45,545 bases of DNA from Lachnospiraceae bacterium UBA1755 (GTDB lineage: Bacteria; Bacillota; Clostridia; Lachnospirales; Lachnospiraceae): NCBI GenBank assembly GCA_002314805.1, contig DCHJ01000115.1, positions 1 to 45,545 of the forward strand, written 5' to 3'. The notes under the pieces are model-generated. The model had not been told where the DNA came from. It made no database searches and saw only the letters and a list, made by a program, of their open reading frames with translations. The stretch's first letter is position 1; every line of letters starts with the position of its first letter. Of the stretch, positions 1 to 8,660 are shown piece after piece. A program made the translations under genes and the position numbers.

Positions 1-140
1 ATGTCATAGTGAGGGCGGCTCAGGTCAGAAACCCGGGACCGCTTTATGTGGCGGGAGGCAAATACAGGCTGTTTACGATCCTGTTCAAACTGCTGCCGGC
101 ACGTATTTCCTACAATATAGTCGGCAGGATGTATCAATGA
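1..140 (+). CDS. C-terminal end of a probable short-chain dehydrogenase/reductase (partial)
   Basis: An open frame (codons at positions 3, 6, 9 and so on) enters from the left edge and stops at TGA 138-140, leaving about 45 residues. The tail reads as a proline/glycine turn, a 'LYVAGGKYRLF' segment, then a basic amphipathic helix ending in 'RISYNIVGRMYQ'. This resembles the C-terminal end of classical SDR oxidoreductases, where a glycine-rich turn is followed by a hydrophobic/basic helix. The Rossmann fold and the catalytic Tyr-Lys lie outside the window, so the family call rests on a short stretch and the substrate is unknown. Confidence 0.4.
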   Translation, partial: VIVRAAQVRNPGPLYVAGGKYRLFTILFKLLPARISYNIVGRMYQ

Positions 141-237
141 TGCCGTAATTGATCCCGTGACCATTCATCTTGTAATAACTGCATCGCACGGCTTCTCAAA
201 ATGCTGAAGTGCAATTAAAACTTAAGACGTTGTACAG

Positions 238-333
238 GAAACGAGGTACCGGAGCCTGTGGTTCATGTCCCGGGGTCAGTCCAGTCTGGCTGCCGGAGGT
301 CAGTGTATCACAGGCTCCGGTGCCTCGTTTTTT
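238..333 (+). terminator. Long-stem hairpin with T-run (terminator or attenuator)
   Basis: Positions 241-260 and 309-328 form a 20-bp stem with one mismatch, extendable by a few A-T pairs to 238/331, enclosing a 48-nt loop. T328-T333 follows at once, as in an intrinsic terminator. It could terminate the dehydrogenase transcript. A Shine-Dalgarno-like GGGAGGGG (341-348) right after the T-run also allows a leader or attenuator for the small ORF at 355. I do not recognise a riboswitch in the loop. Confidence 0.6.
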
Positions 334-354
334 ACGAATTGGGAGGGGTACCAT

Positions 355-555
355 TTGGCACGGCAGAGGTTTTCTTACAGCATGATGATTAAGGAAGAGC
401 CGATCCAATATACGATCCAGTCCTGCTGTCTTCACAAATGTACAGGAATCAAGGCTTCGCTTGAAAAGACGGCAGCAGATTACTATTTGATCAGCGGCTT
501 CCATAAGATCCCCGCAGGGAGGGACGGCAGCCTGATATGCGGGAGCGTTGAATGA
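355..555 (+). CDS. Possible small protein (66 aa, TTG start), unknown function
   Basis: A frame opening at TTG 355 is preceded, seven bases upstream, by GGGAGGGG (341-348), a very good Shine-Dalgarno match, and runs to TGA 553-555. The product would be about 66 aa, with a 'SCCLHKC' cysteine cluster near residue 26 and no membrane segment or familiar domain. It lies directly behind the long hairpin at 238-333. It may be genuine but the case is weak: the start is not ATG, and an antisense frame (196-603) is also open across this stretch. The rest of 141-773 holds only the hairpin, a promoter and a structured leader. Confidence 0.27.
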   Translation: MARQRFSYSMMIKEEPIQYTIQSCCLHKCTGIKASLEKTAADYYLISGFHKIPAGRDGSLICGSVE

Positions 556-605
556 AAAGTTGAATTCCACCTGTAAAAGTATATGCCGGAGCACAATTCC
601 CACCC

Positions 606-634
606 TTGATTTACTTCCCGTGAAAATATAAAAT
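606..634 (+). promoter_or_regulatory. Sigma-A type promoter for the cyclase gene
   Basis: TTGATT (606-611), a 17-bp spacer and TAAAAT (629-634) make a good vegetative promoter. Transcription would begin near 641, giving a leader of about 133 nt before the ATG at 774. Confidence 0.6.
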
Positions 635-638
635 TATG

Positions 639-729
639 ACAGCAGCATCATAAAATATCGGTGTCGCATTCTCGTGATTTCAGCGGAGAGTCAGACACCG
701 GGGCTTGGTTTTTGAAATACGCTGCTGAC
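639..729 (+). other. Structured 5' leader upstream of the cyclase gene
   Basis: Just after the predicted transcription start, GACAGCAGC (near 638-646) can pair with GCTGCTGAC (721-729). This closes a domain holding a second helix, CGGTGTC (659-665) with GACACCG (694-700). No T-run follows and I do not recognise a known riboswitch. The fold is a visual prediction only. Confidence 0.3.
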
Positions 730-773
730 GGAGCTGAAGGATAAATGTATGCACAGGGGTTTGTTAAGACTAT

Positions 774-2804
774 ATGAATAACACAAGAAATCAACTCAAA
801 GAATTTTTCAGAAATGAAGAGAGCCTGCGGCGCAGACTGATGCTGCTCATGATACCTGCACTTGTCATTATGGGTGTGGTCGCCTTTGTGGTTTCGCTTA
901 TTATGGGGCTGGGTACAGTACCGGTCATTCAGGCGGCATTGTCCTTTGCCGTGCCGCTGATCCTTATGATCTGCGGATACAGGCTGAAACAATTTGATGT
1001 CTGCTACGCAGTGATGTGCCTGTTTATGTGCGGACTGCTGTATCCTTCGGCGATCCTTACAACAGGCGGAAACGATTCGGGGATGATCATTCTCTGCGCT
1101 GGAAGTCTGCTGATGTGCGGACTGTGCTCCACACGTACGATGCGTATTATCGCAGGAGTACTGGCTGTACTTGCAGGAACTCTGGCATACTGCATATCTA
1201 TTGTCCGTCCGGACTGGGTAATGCAGATAAGTCAGGAAAAGATAGTCACATTCAGGTTTATATGCTATGTGTTCACCGGAATTGCAATGTTTGCTTCCGG
1301 TGCCATGTTCATCCATGTTTTTGACCTTAACACCCGCATACTTAAAGTGCTGCGCAGGCATATGGATGATAATATCAGCAATGAGATCATCACAGGTGAT
1401 TTTGCCGGAGATAACGGCAGAAGATACAATACGGTGGTCATGTTTGCAGATATCTGCAACTTTACTTCGCTTTCGGAAAGCATGGAAACTGAAACTGTGA
1501 CAGAGTTTCTCAATACTTATTTTCAGATAGCATATGATGCGGTTTCCAAAAACGGCGGAATAATCGACAAGTATATGGGAGACTGTGTGATGGCATTCTG
1601 GAGAGACGGTGACGGCAGCGGAGCCGCAGCGGTCAAGGCCTGCCGGGCAGCAGTTGAAATAAAACAGAAGCTTAAGGAGCAGTGCTACGAGATCAACAGC
1701 AGATTCAAATGCGAGATGGCCTTTTCGGCAGGTATCAATTATGGTATCTCCTTTGTAGGAGATGTTGGTTCAAGGGAAAGAAAGGACTTTACTGCAATAG
1801 GAGATACGGTCAATGTTGCTTCTCATATTCAGGAGATCGCACCCAAGGGCTATATCTATCTGTCAGAGTCCATGGCGACGCTTGTGGCGGATAAGGCATA
1901 CATTGTCAAAGTACCTAAAAAGGTGGCTGTAAGGGGTAAAAGCGATCCGATGGATATATATACCCTGATCAGCATGGAGACGCCGGCCGATCCGACAATT
2001 GTTGTGAATAATCATAATCCGATAGGCTATACCCTCCATATCTGCGGCAGCCGCGGGTCGTTTTCTTCGGCAGACCCAAGATACGAGGAATTTGGCGGAG
2101 AGACAAGCTGCTATCTGCTGAAGAAGGATAATTACGCCCTCATTGTGGACTGTGGAAGCGGACTGTATAGGGCAAGACCTCTTCTTGCCGACTGTACGGA
2201 TATTGATATCATACTCACTCATCTTCATTATGATCATATCATAGGCATACTGGATTTCACGATCTTCCCGAAGAATGCAAAGCTCAGATTCTATGGTAAT
2301 TTTGAAGCATGGCTGGGCGGAGAATCTCTTGGCAGACTGTTTGAAAGTCCCTTCTGGCCTACAAACCTTTTCAGAGGAGAGATGATCAATGTCAATACTC
2401 AGCAGGACTATCAGATCAACAGTGAGATCAGGGTACACTTCTATCCCGCAAGCCATCCGGATAATGCCAATCTGGCAGTGATAGATGTTAAGGGGAAGCG
2501 CGTCTGCGTAATGGCAGACACCGAGAATCCGGATGACCTCCCGTTTGATGTAGTGGATCATTGTGATATACTTATCTTTGACGGTATGTATGAAGATACA
2601 TTTTATCATGAGCATGTGGGCTGGGGCCATTCCACCTGGCAGGATGGAGTCAGACTGGCCATGCGTGCCAACCCAAAACGTCTCATTATCAGCCACCACA
2701 GTCCGCGTAACAGTGACGAGAAGCTCAAGGGTCTGGAGATGCGGGCCCAGAAGGATTATCCGGCTACGACCTTTGCAAAGGCCGGCGACCGCTTCGTATT
2801 GTGA
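774..2804 (+). CDS. Membrane class III nucleotide cyclase fused to a metallo-beta-lactamase-fold domain
   Basis: 676 aa in three blocks. Residues 22-183 are hydrophobic, with five or six membrane helices. Residues 218-400 are a class III adenylate/guanylate cyclase domain: metal-binding Asp226 in 'FADICNFT', Asp270 in 'DKYMGD', and the 'DFTAIGDTVNVAS' stretch (338-350) characteristic of bacterial class III enzymes. Residues 418-676 are a metallo-beta-lactamase fold: the 'GSRGS' opening, 'THLHYDH' (482-488), His561, Asp582 and the late HH pair (641-642) supply the usual metal ligands. The second domain most resembles the PhnP/RNase Z-like phosphodiesterase branch. One polypeptide could therefore make and hydrolyse a cyclic nucleotide, though this is inference. 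An in-frame TAA at 765 rules out a longer N-terminus, and the Shine-Dalgarno is weak. Cyclic AMP versus cyclic GMP cannot be decided here. Confidence 0.88.
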   Translation: MNNTRNQLKEFFRNEESLRRRLMLLMIPALVIMGVVAFVVSLIMGLGTVPVIQAALSFAVPLILMICGYRLKQFDVCYAVMCLFMCGLLYPSAILTTGGNDSGMIILCAGSLLMCGLCSTRTMRIIAGVLAVLAGTLAYCISIVRPDWVMQISQEKIVTFRFICYVFTGIAMFASGAMFIHVFDLNTRILKVLRRHMDDNISNEIITGDFAGDNGRRYNTVVMFADICNFTSLSESMETETVTEFLNTYFQIAYDAVSKNGGIIDKYMGDCVMAFWRDGDGSGAAAVKACRAAVEIKQKLKEQCYEINSRFKCEMAFSAGINYGISFVGDVGSRERKDFTAIGDTVNVASHIQEIAPKGYIYLSESMATLVADKAYIVKVPKKVAVRGKSDPMDIYTLISMETPADPTIVVNNHNPIGYTLHICGSRGSFSSADPRYEEFGGETSCYLLKKDNYALIVDCGSGLYRARPLLADCTDIDIILTHLHYDHIIGILDFTIFPKNAKLRFYGNFEAWLGGESLGRLFESPFWPTNLFRGEMINVNTQQDYQINSEIRVHFYPASHPDNANLAVIDVKGKRVCVMADTENPDDLPFDVVDHCDILIFDGMYEDTFYHEHVGWGHSTWQDGVRLAMRANPKRLIISHHSPRNSDEKLKGLEMRAQKDYPATTFAKAGDRFVL

Positions 2805-2908
2805 GAGCTGTCCCGGTGCAGCAAATAGACGGCGCAATATGCCGGTAAACGGCAAATCAGGTGGAAAGGAAGAGAGAGCGCGGAGCTTTCCGATATCAGG
2901 TAAGGCGT

Positions 2909-4564
2909 ATGGCAAAAATAAAATTACAGGACAGCGCAAGACGTAAAGGCGGAGCAAAGAAGGATGAGAGCATCATCCGCTTTGCGCCTGCGGTCACGTA
3001 TATATGGCTCCTTGTGGTGCTTGTTTTATTCCCTATATTTACCAGAAATCAATATTCCGATATTCTTACTTCCAAGTACAAGCTTCTGCTGGCAGCGGAT
3101 ATCGCACTGATCGTATTCATGCTGATCTGGTTCCTCGGGACGGGGCGTGACGCAGCATATTTTCGCAGATTGAAAAATTATGCAGACCCGCAGACCGGAA
3201 GATGGTTTGTCAGCTGGGCGAGGGTCGTGTTAGATCCGCTTGATTACTGCATGATCGCATTTCTGATATTTGCCATAATAAGCACTGCCGTTTCGGGACC
3301 ATACTTCCGGGCGGCTCTGACCGGTGCGGAGGGAAGGCGGCACGGACTTATACTCCTAGGCCTTTATGTGATCACATACTTTATTGTGTCAAGAGGTATG
3401 GAGTTTAAGACCAGGATATTCACATTCTTTCTTATTGCCTCCATGTATGTGAGCTTTATCGCAATAACTGATTATTTCAAGCTGGATCTGCTGCATTTCA
3501 AACAGGGTATCGCTGAAGAAAACTACGCGATCTTTACTTCCACGATCGGAAATATCAATACATATACCTCCTTTGCATCCATACCGCTGGCCGCGGCGGG
3601 CATCCTGTTCATGCTCAATACGGAAAAGCTGTGGAAGACCATACTTTTTTATGCCGCCTTTGCGCTGGCGCTCGTATCGATCATCGTAGCATCCTCGGAT
3701 AACGGCTATCTTACCTTCCTTGCCTTTTACGCATTCGCACCGCTTGCGGCATTTCTGACATACAAGGGCATCAGGAGATATGTGATACTGCTGGCATCCT
3801 TTTTCAGTGCTGTATTACTGGTACAGTACTGGAATGTAAGATATGAGGGCATGGTAGTGACGCCGAGCGGAGTTATCAGTGCCCTGGGCAGGATGGGCTT
3901 TATCAGAGAGCTTACGATAATACTCTGGCTGCTGGCAGCCGCACTCTGCGTGTATGATCTTGTTATAAAAAAGAGAGATGCTGCTATGCCTGCCGGGAAG
4001 GTATTCAGAAACATCTGGGCTGTGCTGCTCGGAGCCGGGCTTATCGGACTGACAGTCATAGTGATCGGAGCAAATAAGGAAAACGCGGATATTCCCGGCT
4101 TTCTGGAGCCGTTCAGGAGCTATATCGTATTTGATGATTCATGGGGTACAAACCGAATGTTTGTATGGAAGGCACTCATGAAGATCAGATCCGGACTGCC
4201 GTTTATCAATAAGCTGTTCGGTACCGGACCTGAGACAACAGGCATGTATCTTGACAGGATGTACGATGAAATAGCGGCGTTTACGCATCAGGTATATGAT
4301 TCACCGCATAATGAACTGCTGCAGCAGTTCTTCTGTCTGGGGCCGTTCGGGTTCCTCTCATATATCGGGATATATGTAAGTGTCATCGTACTGGCAATAA
4401 AGAATCATGCCAAGAAGTATTATCCGTATATGATGGCAATAGCTTTTGTATGCATCTGCCATCTTTCGGAATGCATCGTAAATATCATGGTGCCCATTGA
4501 TGTGGCAGTGGTATTTGCGCTTATTGCAGTTGCGGGAGGTCTGTTCAGGGCCAAAGAGGAGTGA
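2909..4564 (+). CDS. O-antigen ligase/polymerase-like membrane protein (Wzy/WaaL family)
   Basis: 551 aa, almost entirely hydrophobic with roughly 11-12 membrane helices. A long loop before the last helices carries 'FGTGPETTG' and then 'HQVYDSPHNELLQQFF', which matches the periplasmic-loop His-Asn signature of the O-antigen ligase family (PF04932). Such proteins polymerise or transfer lipid-linked surface glycans at the outer face of the membrane. I chose ATG 2909, preceded by AGGTAAGG, over a GTG at 2861 that would add a basic 16-residue extension. It lies 104 bases after the cyclase gene with no terminator seen between them, so cotranscription is possible. No glycosyltransferase or flippase neighbours are present, so its glycan is unknown. 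Confidence 0.78.
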   Translation: MAKIKLQDSARRKGGAKKDESIIRFAPAVTYIWLLVVLVLFPIFTRNQYSDILTSKYKLLLAADIALIVFMLIWFLGTGRDAAYFRRLKNYADPQTGRWFVSWARVVLDPLDYCMIAFLIFAIISTAVSGPYFRAALTGAEGRRHGLILLGLYVITYFIVSRGMEFKTRIFTFFLIASMYVSFIAITDYFKLDLLHFKQGIAEENYAIFTSTIGNINTYTSFASIPLAAAGILFMLNTEKLWKTILFYAAFALALVSIIVASSDNGYLTFLAFYAFAPLAAFLTYKGIRRYVILLASFFSAVLLVQYWNVRYEGMVVTPSGVISALGRMGFIRELTIILWLLAAALCVYDLVIKKRDAAMPAGKVFRNIWAVLLGAGLIGLTVIVIGANKENADIPGFLEPFRSYIVFDDSWGTNRMFVWKALMKIRSGLPFINKLFGTGPETTGMYLDRMYDEIAAFTHQVYDSPHNELLQQFFCLGPFGFLSYIGIYVSVIVLAIKNHAKKYYPYMMAIAFVCICHLSECIVNIMVPIDVAVVFALIAVAGGLFRAKEE

Positions 4565-4594
4565 GCCTTCCGGAAGGAAGACCGTTACGTAACG

Positions 4595-4797
4595 TGTATC
4601 GGAAAACATACCGGAGTCAGGATGGCCTGAATCACACAATGTACCGGAACACGACCCTAAGCCGGGTCGGTCAGAACAATATCATGTATCGGAAAATGTC
4701 CCGGTCTCAGGCGGGTCAGAGCCGCACCGGACACTTGAAGGCATACCGGATACACGAAAACTGCAGCGGTCTCAAGCGGGTCAGTATCCGGCAGTAA
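4595..4797 (+). repeat. Degenerate 45-bp direct repeat in the spacer, with a doubtful 78-codon frame
   Basis: TGTAYCGGAA motifs begin at 4595, 4640 and 4685, exactly 45 bases apart, and a looser copy starts near 4742. Each is followed by a GGTCAG-type half. A frame opening at GTG 4561 (overlapping the previous stop) stays open to 4797 and reads the units as basic 15-residue repeats such as 'MYRKMSRSQAGQSRT'. No known protein is recognised. The remainder of 4565-4872 holds nothing beyond the AGGAGGAGA ribosome site at 4860-4868. Confidence 0.5.
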
Positions 4798-4872
4798 GCT
4801 GCGCAGCACAGTACCGGTTCAGACATTAAGCAGAAATATCATGAACAATCGCAGCAGGACAGGAGGAGATAA

Positions 4873-5781
4873 ATGCTCACAAAAGTACTATGTACAGTGA
4901 TGCCGGTGTTTATAACGCTGGCGATAGGTATCCTCTGCAGGACCCGGAATGTCATATCAAGGAGCGGTATGGATGCCATCAGGAATATTGCCGTGAATAT
5001 CACACTTCCGGCAGTGCTGATCCTGTCATTCGCCTCCGCAGACTATTCGGCAAAGACCATACTCATACCGGTCACAGCCTTTGTGACAGCGACCGCCGGA
5101 CTGGCACTGGGTTATACGGCAAAGGCAATATTCAGGGAGAGCCGCTGCTTTCCGTTTATGCTGACAGGCTTTGAGGCGGGTATGCTGGGCTACGGACTTT
5201 TTGCGCTGCTGTTCAGGGGTCAGAGCAATTCAATGCTGGCACTTCTGGATCTGGGCGGAGCAACCTTTGTATTTACGCTGTACAAGGCGCTGCTCTGTGG
5301 AAAGGGCGGAGTGAAAAGTGCTGTAAGGTCAGCCGTGACGGCACCTACGCTGTGGGCGATCGTACTGGGAGTTGTTATCGGCGCGACCGGTCTGTATGAT
5401 GCAATGGCGCCGTCGGGCGGTCAGGAGGTATTTAATACCATAACGGGCTTTATATCTGCTCCGACAAGCGTACTCATCCTGCTCGGTATAGGCTATGACC
5501 TGGATTTCTCCCATGTGCACTGGAATAAGGTGCTGCGCATCACAGCTTCACGTATCGTGGTACTGGCAGTTATGTTTTTAATTTTCATTATAGTCAATAA
5601 CACCCTTCTTAAGGGTATCATCCCGGTAAGCACACTGCTTCTCTTCTTTATACTGCCGCCGCCTTATGTGGTACCCGTATTTGCGGATGAAGAGGAAGAA
5701 AAGGCTGATATCTCCACGGCACTTTCGCTGTGTACGGTACTGTGCCTGACGGGATTTACGATAATGGCTGTATTTGTATAG
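4873..5781 (+). CDS. AEC family transporter (auxin efflux carrier-like permease)
   Basis: 302 aa with about ten hydrophobic helices in two halves. The N-terminal segment 'VFITLAIGILCRTRNVIS' and the following 'NITLPAVLILSFAS' match the opening of AEC/PF03547 permeases, where a conserved Asn-Pro-rich stretch ends the second helix. The C-terminal half keeps the matching inverted repeat with 'PTSVLILLGIGYDL'. Bacterial members export or exchange small carboxylates; the substrate cannot be read from sequence. AGGAGGAGA ends five bases before ATG 4873, an excellent ribosome site. It stands alone between two spacers with no obvious terminator. Confidence 0.88.
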   Translation: MLTKVLCTVMPVFITLAIGILCRTRNVISRSGMDAIRNIAVNITLPAVLILSFASADYSAKTILIPVTAFVTATAGLALGYTAKAIFRESRCFPFMLTGFEAGMLGYGLFALLFRGQSNSMLALLDLGGATFVFTLYKALLCGKGGVKSAVRSAVTAPTLWAIVLGVVIGATGLYDAMAPSGGQEVFNTITGFISAPTSVLILLGIGYDLDFSHVHWNKVLRITASRIVVLAVMFLIFIIVNNTLLKGIIPVSTLLLFFILPPPYVVPVFADEEEEKADISTALSLCTVLCLTGFTIMAVFV

Positions 5782-5912
5782 TAACTGCAGTGCCGTGCAG
5801 ATCACAGAAACCCGGGTCGGATAAGAGAGGATGTCAGCCGGAGTGTACAGGTTTTAGGTATTTCGTGACATAAGCTATGCAATAATACTTTGAATCAATC
5901 AGGAGGTCAGCT

Positions 5913-6185
5913 ATGGACAAGATAATCATCACAGTAGTAGGCAAGGACCGCGTAGGCATCATTGCTAAGGTCTGCATTTACCTTTCGGAAAACAATATTA
6001 ACATACTGGATATTTCTCAGACCATAGTCAGCGGTTATTTTAACATGATCGTTATTGCCGATATGACTGCCTGTGAGAAATCCTATGAGACCGTGGATGA
6101 CGAACTTGCAGCCCTTGGCAGGGATATGGGTCTTGTCATTACAGCTCAGAGGGAAGGCATCTTCACTGCCATGCACAGGATATGA
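5913..6185 (+). CDS. ACT domain protein (UPF0237 family)
   Basis: 90 aa, a single ACT domain: strand 'KIIITVVGKDRVGIIAKV', helix, then 'NINILDISQTIVSGYFNMIVIAD'. The G-K-D-R-x-G-I turn before the first helix is the ligand-binding loop seen in ACT regulators such as GcvR. Length and sequence fit UPF0237, whose genes almost always precede a UPF0210 gene, as here 13 bases downstream. ACT domains typically bind amino acids, so it may be the sensory partner of its neighbour (inference). AGGAGG at 5900-5905 gives a strong ribosome site. Confidence 0.92.
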   Translation: MDKIIITVVGKDRVGIIAKVCIYLSENNINILDISQTIVSGYFNMIVIADMTACEKSYETVDDELAALGRDMGLVITAQREGIFTAMHRI

Positions 6186-6198
6186 TTTGGGGGCGCGC

Positions 6199-7563
6199 AT
6201 GATAGATTTACATGAGATATTAGAGACCAATAAGATGATCTCCCACGATCTGCTGGACGTGAGGACGATCACGATGGGCATAAGCCTTCTGGACTGTATA
6301 GATTCAGATCCGGACAGGCTCTGTAAAAAAATATATAACAAGATAGTCCGCTGTGCCGGCAGGCTTGTGGAAACAGGGGAGATCATCTCTCATAATTACG
6401 GAATACCGATCGTTAACAAGAGAGTGTCAGTAACCCCAATCTCTCTGGTCGGAGCAGTGGCCTGCAGGACCACGGAAGACTTTGTGAATATTGCAAAGAC
6501 ACTGGACAGAGCGGCGGAAAAGGTCGGCATCAATTTTATCGGCGGGTATTCGGCGCTGGTAAGCAAGGGGATGACTCCGGCAGAGAGACTGCTCATCGAA
6601 AGCATACCGCAGGCCCTTGCACAGACCAATATCGTATGCTCGTCAGTAAATGTGGGATCGACCAGGACCGGTATAGACATGGATGCGGTACGGCTGATGG
6701 GCACCATTATTAAGAAGACAGCGGAGCTCACCCGTGACCGTGATTCGCTTGGCTGCGCAAAGCTGGTGGTATTCTGCAATGCGCCGGATGACAATCCGTT
6801 CATGGCAGGAGCCTTCCACGGAGTCACCGAAGGAGATACGGTGATCAACGTTGGAGTATCAGGTCCCGGAGTAGTGCGCAGTGCAATTGCCAATGTAAAG
6901 GGTGAGAGCTTTGAGGTGCTTTGCGAGACTGTAAAAAGGACCGCCTTCAAGGTGACAAGAGTGGGACAGCTGGTAGCTAAAGAGGCATCTGCTATGCTGG
7001 GAGTACCCTTCGGCATCGTGGATCTGTCGCTGGCGCCGACCCCTGCAGTAGGTGATTCCGTTGCGGACATACTTGAAGAGATGGGACTGGAGCAGGTGGG
7101 AGCACCCGGCACCACAGCGGCACTTGCAATACTTAATGATCAGGTCAAGAAGGGCGGAGTCATGGCAAGCTCATATGTCGGAGGACTGTCCGGAGCTTTC
7201 ATTCCGGTCAGTGAAGACCGTGGCATGATCAATGCTGCTGAGAAGGGCGTACTGACCCTTGAGAAGCTTGAGGCGATGACCTGCGTATGCTCGGTAGGTC
7301 TTGATATGATAGCGATTCCGGGAGATACACCGGATACCACGATCTCCGGGATAATCGCTGATGAAGCAGCGATAGGAATGATCAATCAGAAGACCACTGC
7401 GGTGAGAGTCATCCCGGTTATCGGGAAGAAGGTAGGAGACAAGGCCGAGTTCGGAGGTCTGCTGGGATGGGCACCGATCATGCCTGTCAACAAAGCCTCC
7501 TGTGCAGACTTTGTAAGTCGCGGAGGACGTATACCCGCGCCGATACACAGCTTCAAAAACTGA
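6199..7563 (+). CDS. UPF0210 family protein (PFL/DUF711-like)
   Basis: 454 aa, the usual length for UPF0210 (about 450). ATG 6199 follows a G-rich stretch 13 bases after the ACT gene. It gives the characteristic start 'MIDLHEILETNKMI'. Long Gly/Ala-rich segments such as 'NFIGGYSALVSKGMT' and 'GMINQKTTAVRVIP' fit the family, which is distantly related to glycyl-radical/PFL-like alpha-beta barrels. I see no glycyl-radical 'RVxG' loop that would make it an active radical enzyme. Function is unknown; its pairing with UPF0237 is widely conserved and suggests a joint role. An upstream in-frame ATG at 6073 is rejected because it would overlap the ACT gene. Confidence 0.9.
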   Translation: MIDLHEILETNKMISHDLLDVRTITMGISLLDCIDSDPDRLCKKIYNKIVRCAGRLVETGEIISHNYGIPIVNKRVSVTPISLVGAVACRTTEDFVNIAKTLDRAAEKVGINFIGGYSALVSKGMTPAERLLIESIPQALAQTNIVCSSVNVGSTRTGIDMDAVRLMGTIIKKTAELTRDRDSLGCAKLVVFCNAPDDNPFMAGAFHGVTEGDTVINVGVSGPGVVRSAIANVKGESFEVLCETVKRTAFKVTRVGQLVAKEASAMLGVPFGIVDLSLAPTPAVGDSVADILEEMGLEQVGAPGTTAALAILNDQVKKGGVMASSYVGGLSGAFIPVSEDRGMINAAEKGVLTLEKLEAMTCVCSVGLDMIAIPGDTPDTTISGIIADEAAIGMINQKTTAVRVIPVIGKKVGDKAEFGGLLGWAPIMPVNKASCADFVSRGGRIPAPIHSFKN

Positions 7564-7613
7564 TCAAGGCAGAGCGCAGTCGGATACAGATAGCAGAAAT
7601 AACGGAGGTTAAC

Positions 7614-8660
7614 ATGAACAGCAGAGAAAGATTTTATGCAACCATCGAGAGAAGACCGGTAGATCATCCCGCCTGCTGGCTGGGAGATCCCACCCCGGGA
7701 GAGGCTGAGAAGCTCATACGCTATTATGGTGTGAACAGTGTGTCGGAGCTCAAGAAGATCTGCGGGGATGATTTCTATGCCGTAGAGATCCCGTATCACT
7801 CAGAAAACTGCAATGCCATCTTTGCAGCCTTTGACTGGTATATGGGCGGCTCCAATGTGGATGTGGAGCATCGTACACTGACAGCCAACGGCTGCTTCTG
7901 CGAATGTGAGGACATGGAGGATGTTGAACGTGTGAATTTCCCATGGCCTGATCCGGCCAAATATATTGATCCTGAGCTCTGCCGCAGACTGGTGGATGAG
8001 GCTCCGGAGGACAAGGTAGTGATGGGTATGCTCTGGGCAGCGCATTTTCAGGATTTCTGTGCAGCCTTCGGTATGGAGAATGCACTTATGAACATGGTTT
8101 CAGCACCTGAAACAGTCCATTACGTGGATGATCACATCGTGGATTTTTACCTCAAGGCGCTGAAAATATTCCTTGAGGCTACTAAGGGCAAGGTACAGGC
8201 AATACTCATCGGAGATGATATGGGCAGTCAGAGGAGCCTTATGATATCACCGGAAATGGTAAAAGAGTTTGTGATGCCGGGTGCAAAAAGGATAATCGAG
8301 CTTGCACACAGCTACGGAGTCAAGGTTATATATCATTCCTGTGGTTCTATCCTTGATGCCATACCGTTTATCATCGAGGCGGGCGCGGATGCGATCCATC
8401 CCATACAGGCTAGGGCAGCCGGCATGGATCCCCGCAATCTTAAAACGCTTTTCGGAGACAGGGTATCCTTCTGCGGAGGAGTAGATACCCAGGAGCTGCT
8501 GCCGTATGGTACACCTGAGCAGGTGCGTGACAAGGTCAGGGAACTCAGGGAGATATTCCCCACAGGTCTTATTATCAGTCCGTCCCACGAAGCGCTTCAG
8601 GAGGACGTGCCTCCGGAGAATGTGAAGGCGCTGTTTGAAGAAGCAGGTAAGGACTATTGA
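7614..8660 (+). CDS. Uroporphyrinogen decarboxylase-like protein (MtaA-type methyltransferase candidate)
   Basis: 348 aa, with the URO-D fold signature 'MNSRERFYATIERRPVDHPACW' split over residues 1-22 and a late barrel segment. 'YHSCG' gives His241 and Cys243, and 'SFCGG' gives Cys287. This His-x-Cys...Cys set is the zinc site of MtaA/MtbA-type corrinoid:thiol methyltransferases, whereas true HemE lacks it. The protein is therefore more likely a methyltransferase-like relative than a haem enzyme (inference). GGAGG at 7604-7608 precedes ATG 7614. It follows UPF0210 by 50 bases and probably shares its transcript. No corrinoid protein is in view, so the substrate is unknown. Confidence 0.82.
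   Translation: MNSRERFYATIERRPVDHPACWLGDPTPGEAEKLIRYYGVNSVSELKKICGDDFYAVEIPYHSENCNAIFAAFDWYMGGSNVDVEHRTLTANGCFCECEDMEDVERVNFPWPDPAKYIDPELCRRLVDEAPEDKVVMGMLWAAHFQDFCAAFGMENALMNMVSAPETVHYVDDHIVDFYLKALKIFLEATKGKVQAILIGDDMGSQRSLMISPEMVKEFVMPGAKRIIELAHSYGVKVIYHSCGSILDAIPFIIEAGADAIHPIQARAAGMDPRNLKTLFGDRVSFCGGVDTQELLPYGTPEQVRDKVRELREIFPTGLIISPSHEALQEDVPPENVKALFEEAGKDY

Noticed and set aside
238..333. T-box or cobalamin riboswitch in the long hairpin
   Set aside because: No T-box antiterminator core, specifier loop or B12-box-like segment could be found.
196..603. 135-codon minus-strand frame across the long hairpin
   Set aside because: It reads through the stem-loop on both arms and has no convincing ribosome site or known domain.
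1863..2957. 364-codon minus-strand frame opposite the cyclase gene
   Set aside because: Its product has no recognisable domain, and the plus strand holds clear cyclase and metallo-hydrolase motifs.
6073..6198. Upstream in-frame ATG that would lengthen the UPF0210 protein by 42 residues
   Set aside because: The extension overlaps the ACT gene out of frame and is absent from the usual family start 'MIDLHEIL'.
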